Source of the DNA: RGIG8700 sp964568815
Lineage (GTDB): Bacteria; Bacillota; Clostridia; RGIG6154
Reading direction: 5' to 3'
Length of the DNA stretch: 64,000 nt
Assembly: GCA_964568815.1 (NCBI GenBank)
Contig: CAZMRY010000001.1
Location: 1 to 64,000 of the forward strand
Shown here: positions 8,694-18,149 of the stretch, piece after piece
Layout: every line of letters begins with the position of its first letter
How positions within the stretch are numbered: position 1 is the stretch's first letter
Translations under genes and position numbers: made by a program
Notes under the pieces: generated by a model
The model's input: only the letters and a program-made list of their open reading frames with translations
The model's database searches: none
Told to the model about the DNA's origin: nothing

Positions 8694-11354
8694 CTAATCT
8701 TTAATAAATACTGTCTGTTGCTCATTGCTCCAGCCAACTTGTATGCGAAGTGCCTCTGCAATAAATTTCAGCGGAATCATTGTGTATCCGTTTGAATTAA
8801 GATATGGCGATATTTCCATACTTACTTTTTCCCCATCAATTGTACCAATATCATTACCGATTTCTACAATTATGGTATCTCCCGGTCTTTTAACCGTTAT
8901 AACGCCATCTTCATACACAACTTCTGCATTAAACATCTCTGCTATATCACGAATTGGAATCATTGTAACACCTTGTTTTATTTCAGGCTGTGTTCTAAAG
9001 CTTATGTCGTTGCCATTATATTTTATAGAAATTTTCTCTTCCAGATAATTATTGTATGCTTCGTAATCATAAACCCATGTGCCTGAATGTCCGCCTATGA
9101 AAACTTCACTTGTTGTATCAGAAAAATACAATATACTGTGTATGTAACTTGCTGCAAAACCCGGAACAGAATGAACAGTTTTTAAATTATCACGCGATTC
9201 CATTACAACCGGATTTAAATTATCCTGTTGGCTGTAGCCCAAAGCATTTAAAATCATAATATGCTCTGTGTCTTTTGGGTTTTGGGCAAATGTCATAAAC
9301 AGAGGAACCGGAAACATACTGTTTAAAGACTCTATTTCGCCTGTTTTTACATTTATTTTTCTTAAATTATAAAGGGACATTAAATATACATAATCTTCGT
9401 TCCCTATATCAAACTGACATGCTTTTATACTGCCAAATCCGGGCTTGCAAATTTCTTTCCAGGTTTTTCCGCCATCCTCTGTAAGCATAAGCGCCATATT
9501 TGTGCTTTTACCGGAGCCTGCTATCATTACATCAGAATTTGCTTTAGATACATCAAATATATAGTATTGGTTTTTCTGCCATGTTTTTCCGTTATCTTCA
9601 CTTGTGAAATTTGATGTGATTATTCTCTGGTCATTGCCTGGGTCATACATCATAACCAAAGGATTTAAATTCTCAGCAGGACAACCATCTGCCCAAAAAC
9701 TATCTACATCTGCTTTAAGAACCTTTGTGTCCTGATGGATGGCACCTGTAATTTCTTCATCTAAATTAACCTCTGTTATTCCCCATTCACTTGGAGTTCC
9801 GTTACTCTGACCTTTCCACATAAACATATGATTAGAATCGTTAGGGTCAACTATTGCAGTTCTTGAATACTTTAAGTTCTGAAGTCTTGAGAATGTCATC
9901 TCATCAATGGTATCCGTGTTATACTCAGGAGTATTTTTGTCCTGCATTGTTACGCCAACATCCATACCGCAAATAATCATTTTGCCTTCATTATCAAACA
10001 GTAAATCAGTCGCGCTATGCGCATTGAAACCGCCTGCCATTCTGGTAACTTCACCACTGCTTTTTTCCCAAAGCATAGGACCTGCTCCGCCAAAGAATAC
10101 CCGTCCTTCAGGAACATTCTCATCCACATAAATTGCCTGTGGCCACCAGCCTGTATATTTTTTACCGGGTTCACCCGATGCATACCATGTCTCTAAATAT
10201 CCGTTATAAGTGCTTTCTGTTGTAAAAAGAGGTTTAAAATTCTGCCCATAATCATAACTTACACGAACATTCCAGCAGGATTGAGAAACATTTGTATAAA
10301 GCGGATACACACCGTCTTTGTTTTTAGGTCCAAACACAAGGTTTGTATTCGTAAGTTCGCCTTCACCATAAGCTACATTAGCATCTTTTTCGTGAAGATT
10401 ATAAAATTTATTTATCGGTTCAAATGTTATACCGCCATCTGTGCTTTTATATAGCTTAAATTTTTCTTTTTCACTGCCGTCTGCATTTCTTATATACATC
10501 GTTGCATAAATTTCATTCGGATTTTCAGGGTGAAATGTGAGTGAATATATGTCCCAGATTTCATTTTCAGCATCAAGAACAGACCAGGTCTTTCCTCCGT
10601 CATCTGATTTATGAAGTCCACCCTTCACTGCCGCTTTTTCTGAATATTTCGCAGAAGCGTAAATAGTATTTCCGTCTTGTGAAACATATAAGTGAGTAAA
10701 CGGAATACTTGCCGCTCCTACAGCGTTGCTGAACTGAGAAGAAATGTTTTCCAATTTATCTGTTTTTGCATCAAGACGCCATATTCCGCCGCTCATAGCG
10801 AAATATACATTTTTGTCGCTGTCCATAACAATTATATCGTTACCGTAGGTAGTAAATGTATCTGCAGTATCCTGAAGAATTAATTCCCATGAATATCCGC
10901 CGTCCTTTGTTCTGTATAATCCGTCTTTTTTCTGTACCATTACATAAACTATATCCGGATTATCGGGATGAATTAATATAGTTCTGCACCATTTACCATA
11001 AAATGGTCCATTGATTATTCTCCAGCTTTTTCCGCCATTAACAGATTTCCAAAGAGGTGAAGTATCACAACCAAAATACATTATGTTGCTGTCAGATGGT
11101 GCTACCTCCAGCTCTATGATTTGCTGACAGCCTTCTGCCCCCGGAATTTGATTTTCTTTTTCAAATTGTGAAGATATTGCAAACTGTTTTAACCATGGTG
11201 TATATCTGTATGATGTACGCGTTTCAGCATATGGTTCCTCATACACATCTTTTGGCACAGAGCGTCCATTAACAGGCATTTCAAACGCGAATACATTTTG
11301 TGACACCAGCATAGTCATAACAATTATTGATATAAATCTTTTAACTATTTTCAT
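8694..11354 (-). CDS. Secreted GH74-like/BNR beta-propeller protein B with stalk domain
   Basis: This protein has about 886 residues. The chosen start is ATG 11354 (MKIVKRFISIIVMTMLVS), which follows AGAAGGGG and opens a signal peptide; the open frame extends upstream to a TTG at 11393 without a ribosome site. It is paralogous to the protein at 1299-3863: both begin the mature part with a motif of type GAEGCQQ followed by BNR blades (NGGKSW, KDGGYSW, EDGGKTW). Both putative GH74-like acidic residues are present (GCDTSPLW in blade 1 and CGMDVGVTM in the second propeller). The last 115 residues form a copper-amine-oxidase N-terminal type stalk domain (TMIPIRDIAEMF, TMIPLKFIAEAL), often seen in clostridial surface enzymes. 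It is a probable extracellular glycanase or glycan-binding protein. GH74-type xyloglucan activity is only a family guess. Confidence 0.78.
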   Translation of the reverse strand: MKIVKRFISIIVMTMLVSQNVFAFEMPVNGRSVPKDVYEEPYAETRTSYRYTPWLKQFAISSQFEKENQIPGAEGCQQIIELEVAPSDSNIMYFGCDTSPLWKSVNGGKSWRIINGPFYGKWCRTILIHPDNPDIVYVMVQKKDGLYRTKDGGYSWELILQDTADTFTTYGNDIIVMDSDKNVYFAMSGGIWRLDAKTDKLENISSQFSNAVGAASIPFTHLYVSQDGNTIYASAKYSEKAAVKGGLHKSDDGGKTWSVLDAENEIWDIYSLTFHPENPNEIYATMYIRNADGSEKEKFKLYKSTDGGITFEPINKFYNLHEKDANVAYGEGELTNTNLVFGPKNKDGVYPLYTNVSQSCWNVRVSYDYGQNFKPLFTTESTYNGYLETWYASGEPGKKYTGWWPQAIYVDENVPEGRVFFGGAGPMLWEKSSGEVTRMAGGFNAHSATDLLFDNEGKMIICGMDVGVTMQDKNTPEYNTDTIDEMTFSRLQNLKYSRTAIVDPNDSNHMFMWKGQSNGTPSEWGITEVNLDEEITGAIHQDTKVLKADVDSFWADGCPAENLNPLVMMYDPGNDQRIITSNFTSEDNGKTWQKNQYYIFDVSKANSDVMIAGSGKSTNMALMLTEDGGKTWKEICKPGFGSIKACQFDIGNEDYVYLMSLYNLRKINVKTGEIESLNSMFPVPLFMTFAQNPKDTEHIMILNALGYSQQDNLNPVVMESRDNLKTVHSVPGFAASYIHSILYFSDTTSEVFIGGHSGTWVYDYEAYNNYLEEKISIKYNGNDISFRTQPEIKQGVTMIPIRDIAEMFNAEVVYEDGVITVKRPGDTIIVEIGNDIGTIDGEKVSMEISPYLNSNGYTMIPLKFIAEALRIQVGWSNEQQTVFIKD

Positions 11355-11447
11355 TTTAACCCCTTCTTTATATTCAGAATAAAATTGTACCAATACTATT
11401 ATTAAACAACTAAATTTCCGAATATTAATGCATCACTGCAATGCCTT

Positions 11448-11473
11448 GAGGATGTTTAAGACAAAACACCCTC
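11448..11473 (-). other. Intercistronic hairpin below the binding-protein gene
   Basis: The minus-strand transcript can pair GAGGGTGTTT with AAACATCCTC around a 6-base loop, 14 bases after the solute-binding-protein stop. There is no clear U tract, so it may stabilise the upstream mRNA or give partial termination ahead of the secreted-protein genes. Confidence 0.35.
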
Positions 11474-11487
11474 CTAACCAACAAAAA

Positions 11488-12918
11488 TTACCAATTCTTG
11501 AAAGTTATATCCTGAGAATTATCCCCCTGAATATACTCATAAACTCTCTTTTGTCTTTCTACATCATATTTGCCATCCTGAATAGCTTTTCTAAGACCTT
11601 TTGTTGCATTCTTCTCATGTATTTCAATAGCTTCATCAAGAGTAATGTCCCCTGCCCATGCTTTGCCAAACAGATCCTTCCAAGGTTCACCTTCGTTTAC
11701 ATAAGTCTCTTCTGTCGCATAATTAGCGTCATCTCTAACAAACTCTGCAAATTGCAAAAAGTTTTTATCTATTTTTGATTCATCGACTTTTTCTAAGACA
11801 TCTTTTTTAGCTGAAAGAACAGAACCATCTTCAAAACGGGCTGCCCTGGTTTCAATTGATGTAATAAATTTCAAAACTTCCATTGTTTCTTGCGGATTTT
11901 TTTCTGCTGCTTTTCTGCCGATTATCATTCCTCCGCCAATGTCAGTAGTGTACAGACCTGTATTTTCGTGTCCATCAAGTACAGGGAACTCAACAACTCT
12001 CCAATTGAACTCTGCAGGGAACTGAGTGTTAAAAACAGAAACGTCCCAGCTTATTGCAGGAAACATACCTGCTTTTCCTACTGCAAAATATGCTCTGGCG
12101 GTATCATTATCAAGTGTTTCTGCACCAGGGAAAAGTGAACCATCATCCCTGAGATCAAATAGCCACTGATAAGTATCTTTATAGCCGTCAAAATGTACCT
12201 CTTGTGCATCGAAATCTATATATTCTCTGCCTTCTTTTGTGCCTTTATAACCAAATGAATGTGCTGTCTGAGCTTCAACAGTAAAGTATAAAGAAAATTT
12301 TCCTGGGAAAACATATCCGTAAATCTGTTCACTAGCATTTGTGATTTTCTTTGCTGCTTCGCGAAGCTCACTCATAGTTGTCGGAGCCTTTGCTTTACCG
12401 TTTTCATCAACAATACCTGCTTTTACGAAAAGGTCTTCGTTAATTATAAGACCTGCAGTATTAGCTGTTGTACGCAAAGTATATGTTTTGCCATCTTTCA
12501 TATTACTGCCGTCTTGACCTGCTAATGCGTATTCTTTAATATACTCAGGTCCACCCGGAAGTTCATCAATAGCCATTGCTGAACCGTTAACAATGAATTT
12601 TTTAAGTTGCATTGATGAACCTGCAAAAAGATGTGGAAGTGTTCCGTTCTGCTCAGCAACATCATTTTTAGTGTTATCTGTGTTAGTTACCCAATTAATA
12701 AAGATGTTCTTTTCTTCGCCTTTAGTAGCGTTCCATTCTCCCACAAGTTTTTCCCAAGATGCTTGAGAGCCGGCATCGCCCGACCACACATCAATTGTTA
12801 CATCATCTGCATCTGCTTTTGTTTTTGTAACAACGTTAACATTTTCATTGTTGCCGCATCCTGTGAAAAATCCCATACAAAGCATAAGTACAAGAGTGAT
12901 TGATAATAACTTTTTCAT
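11488..12918 (-). CDS. Sugar ABC transporter solute-binding lipoprotein
   Basis: This 476-residue family 1 extracellular solute-binding protein captures oligosaccharides for the permeases encoded just upstream. Start ATG 12918 follows GGAGGAAGA and begins MKKLLSITLVLML with a lipobox ending FFTGC, so it is a membrane-anchored lipoprotein. The frame continues open upstream to 13047, but that part overlaps the permease gene. The body has the usual features of the class (TIDVWSGDAGS near the N-terminus; GGGMIIGRKAAEKN later). No ATPase gene is present in the window; such importers often share a distant MsmK-like ATPase. The ligand is unknown, and context suggests a product of the secreted glycan-active proteins. 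Confidence 0.88.
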   Translation of the reverse strand: MKKLLSITLVLMLCMGFFTGCGNNENVNVVTKTKADADDVTIDVWSGDAGSQASWEKLVGEWNATKGEEKNIFINWVTNTDNTKNDVAEQNGTLPHLFAGSSMQLKKFIVNGSAMAIDELPGGPEYIKEYALAGQDGSNMKDGKTYTLRTTANTAGLIINEDLFVKAGIVDENGKAKAPTTMSELREAAKKITNASEQIYGYVFPGKFSLYFTVEAQTAHSFGYKGTKEGREYIDFDAQEVHFDGYKDTYQWLFDLRDDGSLFPGAETLDNDTARAYFAVGKAGMFPAISWDVSVFNTQFPAEFNWRVVEFPVLDGHENTGLYTTDIGGGMIIGRKAAEKNPQETMEVLKFITSIETRAARFEDGSVLSAKKDVLEKVDESKIDKNFLQFAEFVRDDANYATEETYVNEGEPWKDLFGKAWAGDITLDEAIEIHEKNATKGLRKAIQDGKYDVERQKRVYEYIQGDNSQDITFKNW

Positions 12919-12952
12919 AATCTCTTCCTCCAAATTTTTTAATATTTTTACA

Positions 12953-12970
12953 GTTGTGCTCTGGCACAAC
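12953..12970 (-). other. Hairpin between permease and binding-protein genes
   Basis: This is a perfect 7-bp stem (GTTGTGC/GCACAAC) with a 4-base loop, in the short gap between the permease stop and the binding-protein start. Such hairpins often raise the relative amount of binding-protein mRNA. No U tract is present, so it is not an obvious terminator. Confidence 0.4.
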
Positions 12971-12982
12971 ATTTTTAATAAA

Positions 12983-13840
12983 TTAACCCTTAACAGCACC
13001 TGCTGTAATTCCTTTAACGAAGTACTTATTAAATATAATATATACAATAGTCATTGGAATTGCGGAAATCATAGAACCAGCAAGTACAATATTCCATTGT
13101 GCTGCAGCCTCTCCCGAGGTTTTGAGTGCCTGAAGACCAACCGACAGAGGTTGAGCATCAGGATTACCCATTGTAACAATCATAGGCCACAAATAATCAT
13201 TCCAGCCTACTGAGAACGAAAGCACAGCTAAAGTAGCAATCATCGGTTTTAAAAGAGGCAGTATAATTCTGAAAAAGATACCAATAAAACTGCATCCATC
13301 TATAGTTGCCGCTTCGTCAAGTCCCTTCGGTAACTGGTTTATAAAGCCACGAACAAGGTACACATTAGCTATATTTAACATAAAGAAATCTCTGACAACA
13401 AGTCCCCATAATGAGTCCGAAAGGCCAAACTTATTCATTATTTGAAGAGTCGGATATAATGACGATGTACCAAGTGCTATAAACATTGTTGATGAAAAGG
13501 CCGCAAAAATCAGCTTTTTCCCCTTAAATTCACCTCTTGCAAATACATATCCATTACAAGTAGATGTGAGGACAGTTACTATAACATGGCAAACTGTATA
13601 CCAAATTGAGTTCCATGTATATCTTGCAAAATTTGATTTAGTCCAAGCTGTTATGTAATTATCAACATTCCATTGTTCAGGAAGTATTTTAGCACTTGTG
13701 AGAATTTCTATATTTGTTTTAAATGATCCTGTAAAAGCTATAACAAATGGATATAATACCACTATAAGAAGAGCAAACAGCAGCGCATTAATGATGATTT
13801 TAGGGATAATTCTTATAAATCTTCGTTTTATATTTATCAT
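12983..13840 (-). CDS. Carbohydrate ABC transporter permease (MalG/UgpE type)
   Basis: This 285-residue inner-membrane permease has about six membrane segments and the conserved EAA loop near residues 175-195 (LDEAATIDGCSFIGIFFRI), which contacts the transporter ATPase. Its ATG shares bases with the TAA of the preceding permease (TAATG, at 13840), indicating translational coupling. It pairs with the 13840-14748 permease and the binding protein downstream as a CUT1-type importer. Confidence 0.9.
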   Translation of the reverse strand: MINIKRRFIRIIPKIIINALLFALLIVVLYPFVIAFTGSFKTNIEILTSAKILPEQWNVDNYITAWTKSNFARYTWNSIWYTVCHVIVTVLTSTCNGYVFARGEFKGKKLIFAAFSSTMFIALGTSSLYPTLQIMNKFGLSDSLWGLVVRDFFMLNIANVYLVRGFINQLPKGLDEAATIDGCSFIGIFFRIILPLLKPMIATLAVLSFSVGWNDYLWPMIVTMGNPDAQPLSVGLQALKTSGEAAAQWNIVLAGSMISAIPMTIVYIIFNKYFVKGITAGAVKG

Positions 13841-14748
13841 TACTTATACACCTCATCTGCATTTTTTGTAAGTTTTAAATAAATAACAGTAACCAAAGCG
13901 ATAATAATAGTTGTGATTATACCAAGTGCTGATGCATATCCAAGCTGCGGTTTTTCTGAGCTTTGCATAAATAACTGATAAATATAAAGCATAACAACAT
14001 TTGTCTTTCCGCCAGGTCCACCATTTGTCAAAAGCATTACATCCTCATATACCTTCATACCGTTTACCATTGCGAGCATAAGAACTGTTTTTATCACAGG
14101 TGAAAGCATAGGGATTGTTATTTTGAAAAATATCTGAAAAGCGTTTGCTCCATCAATCTTTGCCGCTTCAAGGCAATCATCCGGAATGCCGCTTATACCT
14201 GACATAAAATAAAGCGTATTAATACAAAAACCTACCCATACACTTCTTAGCATAATAACAACAAAAGAACCATTGCTTGTACCGAGCCAGTTAACAGGTG
14301 CATCAATAATTCCTAAGCTCATAAGGATATTATTTACAGGACCGTTGAAGGTTGCAAATATAAACGAAAAAATCATACAGTTTACGGCAATACCTGTCAT
14401 CTTTGGAAGATAGAATCCAACCATAAAAAATCTTTTAAACTTAGCATATCCGCTGGTAAGTGCAACTGCAACCAGAAAAGCAAGCGGTATTTCTAATAAT
14501 AGCTTACCATACGCAATGATAAAGGTATTAACAACAGATCTCCAATATTGCGCATCTCTGAACGCACGAGTAAAGTTGTCAAGCCCTGACCACACAGCCG
14601 TAACACCGTCATAATCATAGAAGCCGTATCTAAATACCCATAAAATCGGATATATGCTAAATACTAAAAAGCCAATAATCTGAGGTGCTATCAAAGCATA
14701 AGATTGCAATGCCTTGCTCCTCTTGCTTGACAATTTAATTTTTCTCAT
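13840..14748 (-). CDS. Sugar ABC transporter permease (MalF/LplB type)
   Basis: This 302-residue permease is the first gene of the importer. ATG 14748 (MRKIKLSSKR) is preferred over ATG 14757, which lies directly against the AGAGGGG ribosome site. About six hydrophobic helices are visible, with an EAA-type motif (CLEAAKIDGANAFQIFFKI) near residues 195-215. It forms the heterodimeric membrane channel with the following permease. The N-terminal 20 residues are basic and cytoplasmic. Confidence 0.9.
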   Translation of the reverse strand: MRKIKLSSKRSKALQSYALIAPQIIGFLVFSIYPILWVFRYGFYDYDGVTAVWSGLDNFTRAFRDAQYWRSVVNTFIIAYGKLLLEIPLAFLVAVALTSGYAKFKRFFMVGFYLPKMTGIAVNCMIFSFIFATFNGPVNNILMSLGIIDAPVNWLGTSNGSFVVIMLRSVWVGFCINTLYFMSGISGIPDDCLEAAKIDGANAFQIFFKITIPMLSPVIKTVLMLAMVNGMKVYEDVMLLTNGGPGGKTNVVMLYIYQLFMQSSEKPQLGYASALGIITTIIIALVTVIYLKLTKNADEVYK

Positions 14749-14783
14749 AATAATCATCCCCTCTTTGTTTTAAATATAGATAT

Positions 14784-16787
14784 TCAATCAGTTACCATCC
14801 ATACTGCCATTTTTGATTCTTCATTCCATAATTTACCAGCTGACGAATAGTCAGTTAGCATAATCTTCTTCCCATTTTTTAAAGGAACATTTACAGCTAC
14901 AATGTAATCATATGGAATATTTTCATCAGTCAGAGTAACATCCACATACCCGGCTTCGTTAACTTCTATATCTATAGGCTCCATAATATCATATCCCAGA
15001 CGGTTTTCCTGAGCGAGCATTATAGGTCCTCTTCTTAAAGCCACATGCTTTTTTGCAAGTTCGTCTTCTTTGTCATATGTAGGAATTACACAATTATGTC
15101 CCCATATAACTGTATTCATTAAAATCTGAGTACCATAAGGTATAGGATAAATTGCCTCTGTTCTCATATCAAGCTCTATTTCAATAATATCTCCATCTGA
15201 CCAGATTCTTTTAATTGATGTATAACCATTTTCAACTTCTATTGAAGACGAATTCACATATATCTTATTTTTGTGACTCCACTCTGGAATTCTAATTGAA
15301 ATTTCAAATTCTTCTATATTTTCAAGATGAATTTTAGTAGATATTTTACCATTCTTGGGGTATTCAGTATCAGTTTGAAAAGTAATTCTGTTATTTTGCG
15401 GAGTTTTTGTTGTTACAGTACCATTAATAAATAAGTTAAATACAAAACCCTCTTTAGAAGTAAGTAACTGAATTTTTGGTATTAATCCTACACCCAGAGC
15501 ACCGATGCAAGCACAACAACCATAATAATGATTGTCAGACATAACCTTAAGTCCTCCGACTCCAGTTCCTCTTGTAGCCGCAGTAAGAGGACTGTAACTA
15601 TCAAAGGTTAACGGCTCGATTACTAATTCAGGATACTTTTCTGTTAAGTATACCAACTTTTCAGCATTTGGATCTTCCAGCAAAATTGATGGTTTTGAAA
15701 TATTTTCTGTATTTACAGAGCCTAAGTATGCGTTATACAAAGACCTTTCAAAGGCATCAACATATTTTGGATTACCCGTGAGAAGTGTTAACTGATAAAA
15801 GAATTTCATTAAAGTTACAGTTACGCAGGTTTCCTGCATATTTTTCCCGTTTGTTGTATTTGCTTGTCTGACAGTCGAGTGGTCAAACAATTCATGAGTG
15901 CAGCCACAGCATCCAATAACTGTAAAATCTGTTTCCAAAATCCTATCAGCAAAATTTATAATGGCCGTTTTGTACTTCTCTACTTCCGTAATTCTATAAT
16001 ATTCCAAAAGACCTTCAAAGCAGGATGTCATTTCATAAGCCTTTGTTACAGGATACTGATACGGATATAGCTCATTTTTAAAAGCTAATTCAAAAATGTT
16101 TACAATATCTGCACCGCCTGTATTTACTATGTATGTTGCAAAATCTAAATATTTCTTTTCTTTTGTTATATTGTATAATCTGACAATAGGTTCTAGTATT
16201 GAAGAAGAATTCACTCCTCTCCAATGTCTCGTTGCAGAAGTAATGGGTTTCTTCCCCTCACCGTCACCGATTTTTTCAATTATGTAATCTACTTGTCTGC
16301 ACATAGAAGCAATTATTTTTTTATTCAGCATTTCGTCTTTGGAAATTTCGAGAAAATATTGCATTCCAAGTAAAACATATTTTCTGCCCCAAATATCCCA
16401 GCCGTCAAACTCATGAGAAACGCTATAACTGCTTATACGCCCATCCGAACCTTGAACATCAAGCATATCACAAACTGTTTGAAGTAAAACATCATACAAT
16501 TCATCATTTTTTGTATAAGAATATACAAAGCAGGCACCTCGCATCATTTTACCCCAGTATTCTCCACGCCATCCTGCATCACTATCGGCATCCTCACAAA
16601 ACTGATTAACAAATCTTTTCCACAAAGTAGCATTTAGAAGTTGATTTTTTTCAACAAAGCGTATGCTCTTCTCTAAAAAGCCATTGTATTCATACTCGTT
16701 TTCGCGATCAGCAAAATAAATATCTGTTTTTAGTTTTGGACTATCCGCTGAATTTACGCTGATTAAATATTTAAAATAACTATTCAT
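14784..16787 (-). CDS. GH127/DUF1680-type glycosidase (beta-L-arabinofuranosidase-like)
   Basis: This 667-residue protein has no signal peptide, so it is cytoplasmic. It matches the DUF1680/GH127 family: an (alpha/alpha) barrel with WDIWGRKYVLLGM near residue 130, the ETC motif near residue 318 and the paired cysteines in YYGCCACIG near residue 424. In the characterised beta-L-arabinofuranosidase HypBA1, the Glu and Cys of ETC and the two adjacent Cys bind zinc, and one of the paired Cys is the nucleophile; all four are visible here. Related families (GH146 and others) share this fold, so substrate remains open. It lies 35 bases upstream of the importer and probably trims imported oligosaccharides. 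ATG 16787 follows an AGGAAGG site. Confidence 0.8.
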   Translation of the reverse strand: MNSYFKYLISVNSADSPKLKTDIYFADRENEYEYNGFLEKSIRFVEKNQLLNATLWKRFVNQFCEDADSDAGWRGEYWGKMMRGACFVYSYTKNDELYDVLLQTVCDMLDVQGSDGRISSYSVSHEFDGWDIWGRKYVLLGMQYFLEISKDEMLNKKIIASMCRQVDYIIEKIGDGEGKKPITSATRHWRGVNSSSILEPIVRLYNITKEKKYLDFATYIVNTGGADIVNIFELAFKNELYPYQYPVTKAYEMTSCFEGLLEYYRITEVEKYKTAIINFADRILETDFTVIGCCGCTHELFDHSTVRQANTTNGKNMQETCVTVTLMKFFYQLTLLTGNPKYVDAFERSLYNAYLGSVNTENISKPSILLEDPNAEKLVYLTEKYPELVIEPLTFDSYSPLTAATRGTGVGGLKVMSDNHYYGCCACIGALGVGLIPKIQLLTSKEGFVFNLFINGTVTTKTPQNNRITFQTDTEYPKNGKISTKIHLENIEEFEISIRIPEWSHKNKIYVNSSSIEVENGYTSIKRIWSDGDIIEIELDMRTEAIYPIPYGTQILMNTVIWGHNCVIPTYDKEDELAKKHVALRRGPIMLAQENRLGYDIMEPIDIEVNEAGYVDVTLTDENIPYDYIVAVNVPLKNGKKIMLTDYSSAGKLWNEESKMAVWMVTD

Positions 16788-16923
16788 TCAAGCATCCTTC
16801 CTGAAATAATATTAAATATATATCCTACGCTATCACTAGAAATATTTTAATATTTTTTCGTATTCTTTGCATTGATTCTTTATACCATTTCAGTTAAATT
16901 TTTCTTGCTATCTATCTTTTGAT

Positions 16924-18135
16924 TTATTCGTTTGGTCCTTCACCACAGTCAGGAACATCCATAGGTACTCCACCCTGTTTTGCAGACTCTATGGCAACAA
17001 GTCCAGGGATTGTATATCTTGCTGCTTTCCATACATTAAGAATCGGTTGCTTATTGTTATAAACTGCCTTACAGAAATCATCAATAAGGAATTTATGACT
17101 TCCCATATGACCATTTGGAAGACCATCATACTCTTTTGGAAGTCTGTCTACCTCTTTTTGCTGAACAGGAGAAAATACATCCCACTGCCATTCGTGATTT
17201 GCTGCCTTTGTTTTAAATTCAGGATCATTTTTGTTTGCAGTCATCTCGCCTGAATTAACATATTCGCTCACATCTGTCAGTTTCATTTTTTCAGCTTCAC
17301 CAGGTTTTGATATTCTTTGAATTAAAATATGCTGAGCATTACTGAACTCATAACTGCCATCCACGCCATAAAATCCTGATATATATGAGCTTGGACTTTT
17401 ATATCCTATTCTTCTGGCTTCAGTTACTCTTGCGATACCGCCATTTGAAAGCTCCATAAGCACATACTGATTGGAAAATTCGTTGTCCCATTCATTTGTT
17501 CCCTTACCAAATCTACCATCGTTAACTGTATCCTTGTAACCCATACATACAACTTTTTTTGCATAAGAATTTGTAGCCGACAGTATCATACCTGTAGAGT
17601 GTGTTGGATAGAACAAAGGTGGCATACCTGCTTCATTTGGAGTTTTCCCATATCCGATAGCATCAATATCGTGAAAATACTGGCTGTCGCCGTGTACAAA
17701 TGTACCAAACTTTCCTTCTTGATATGCCGCTCTGCAGAACATAGCACATGGATAATAATAGCATGTTTCACCCATCATATATATTTTTCCTGTTTGTCTT
17801 ACAAGCTCTACAATTTCCTGACAATCTTCAACAGATGTAGCCATAGGAACAGCACTATACAAATTTTTCCCTGCTTTGAGTGCCCGAATAACGATATCTC
17901 CATGTAAATGTCTTTGCGTGAAGTTAGCAATACAGTTAATATCAGGATTTGCCAGTGCATCCTCGTAGGTATCTATAATTTCTACATCAAATCTGGTTTT
18001 ATAATCCTCCGCTTTTTCTCTGATCAGGTCGCACACATAAACTTTTTCAACATAAGGATGTGCTTTAAATAATGGAACAAAAAATTGTGCAAACCTACCG
18101 CAGCCGATAATAGCGACTGTTAATTTTTCATTCAT
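16924..18135 (-). CDS. Gfo/Idh/MocA-family oxidoreductase lacking the EKP lysine
   Basis: This 403-residue protein has an N-terminal Rossmann fold (AIIGCGRFAQFF, residues 8-19) and the C-terminal alpha/beta domain of the Gfo/Idh/MocA family, which oxidise or reduce sugars with NAD(P). At the position of the usual EKP motif, whose Lys aids catalysis, it reads YSAVPMATS, so neither Glu nor Lys is kept. A divergent subfamily or a changed chemistry is possible. It is the last gene of the catabolic operon, 14 bases after the next Gfo gene, and is followed by a 136-base gap before the GH127 gene. Substrate unknown. Confidence 0.82.
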   Translation of the reverse strand: MNEKLTVAIIGCGRFAQFFVPLFKAHPYVEKVYVCDLIREKAEDYKTRFDVEIIDTYEDALANPDINCIANFTQRHLHGDIVIRALKAGKNLYSAVPMATSVEDCQEIVELVRQTGKIYMMGETCYYYPCAMFCRAAYQEGKFGTFVHGDSQYFHDIDAIGYGKTPNEAGMPPLFYPTHSTGMILSATNSYAKKVVCMGYKDTVNDGRFGKGTNEWDNEFSNQYVLMELSNGGIARVTEARRIGYKSPSSYISGFYGVDGSYEFSNAQHILIQRISKPGEAEKMKLTDVSEYVNSGEMTANKNDPEFKTKAANHEWQWDVFSPVQQKEVDRLPKEYDGLPNGHMGSHKFLIDDFCKAVYNNKQPILNVWKAARYTIPGLVAIESAKQGGVPMDVPDCGEGPNE

Positions 18136-18149
18136 CAGAATTCCTCCTG

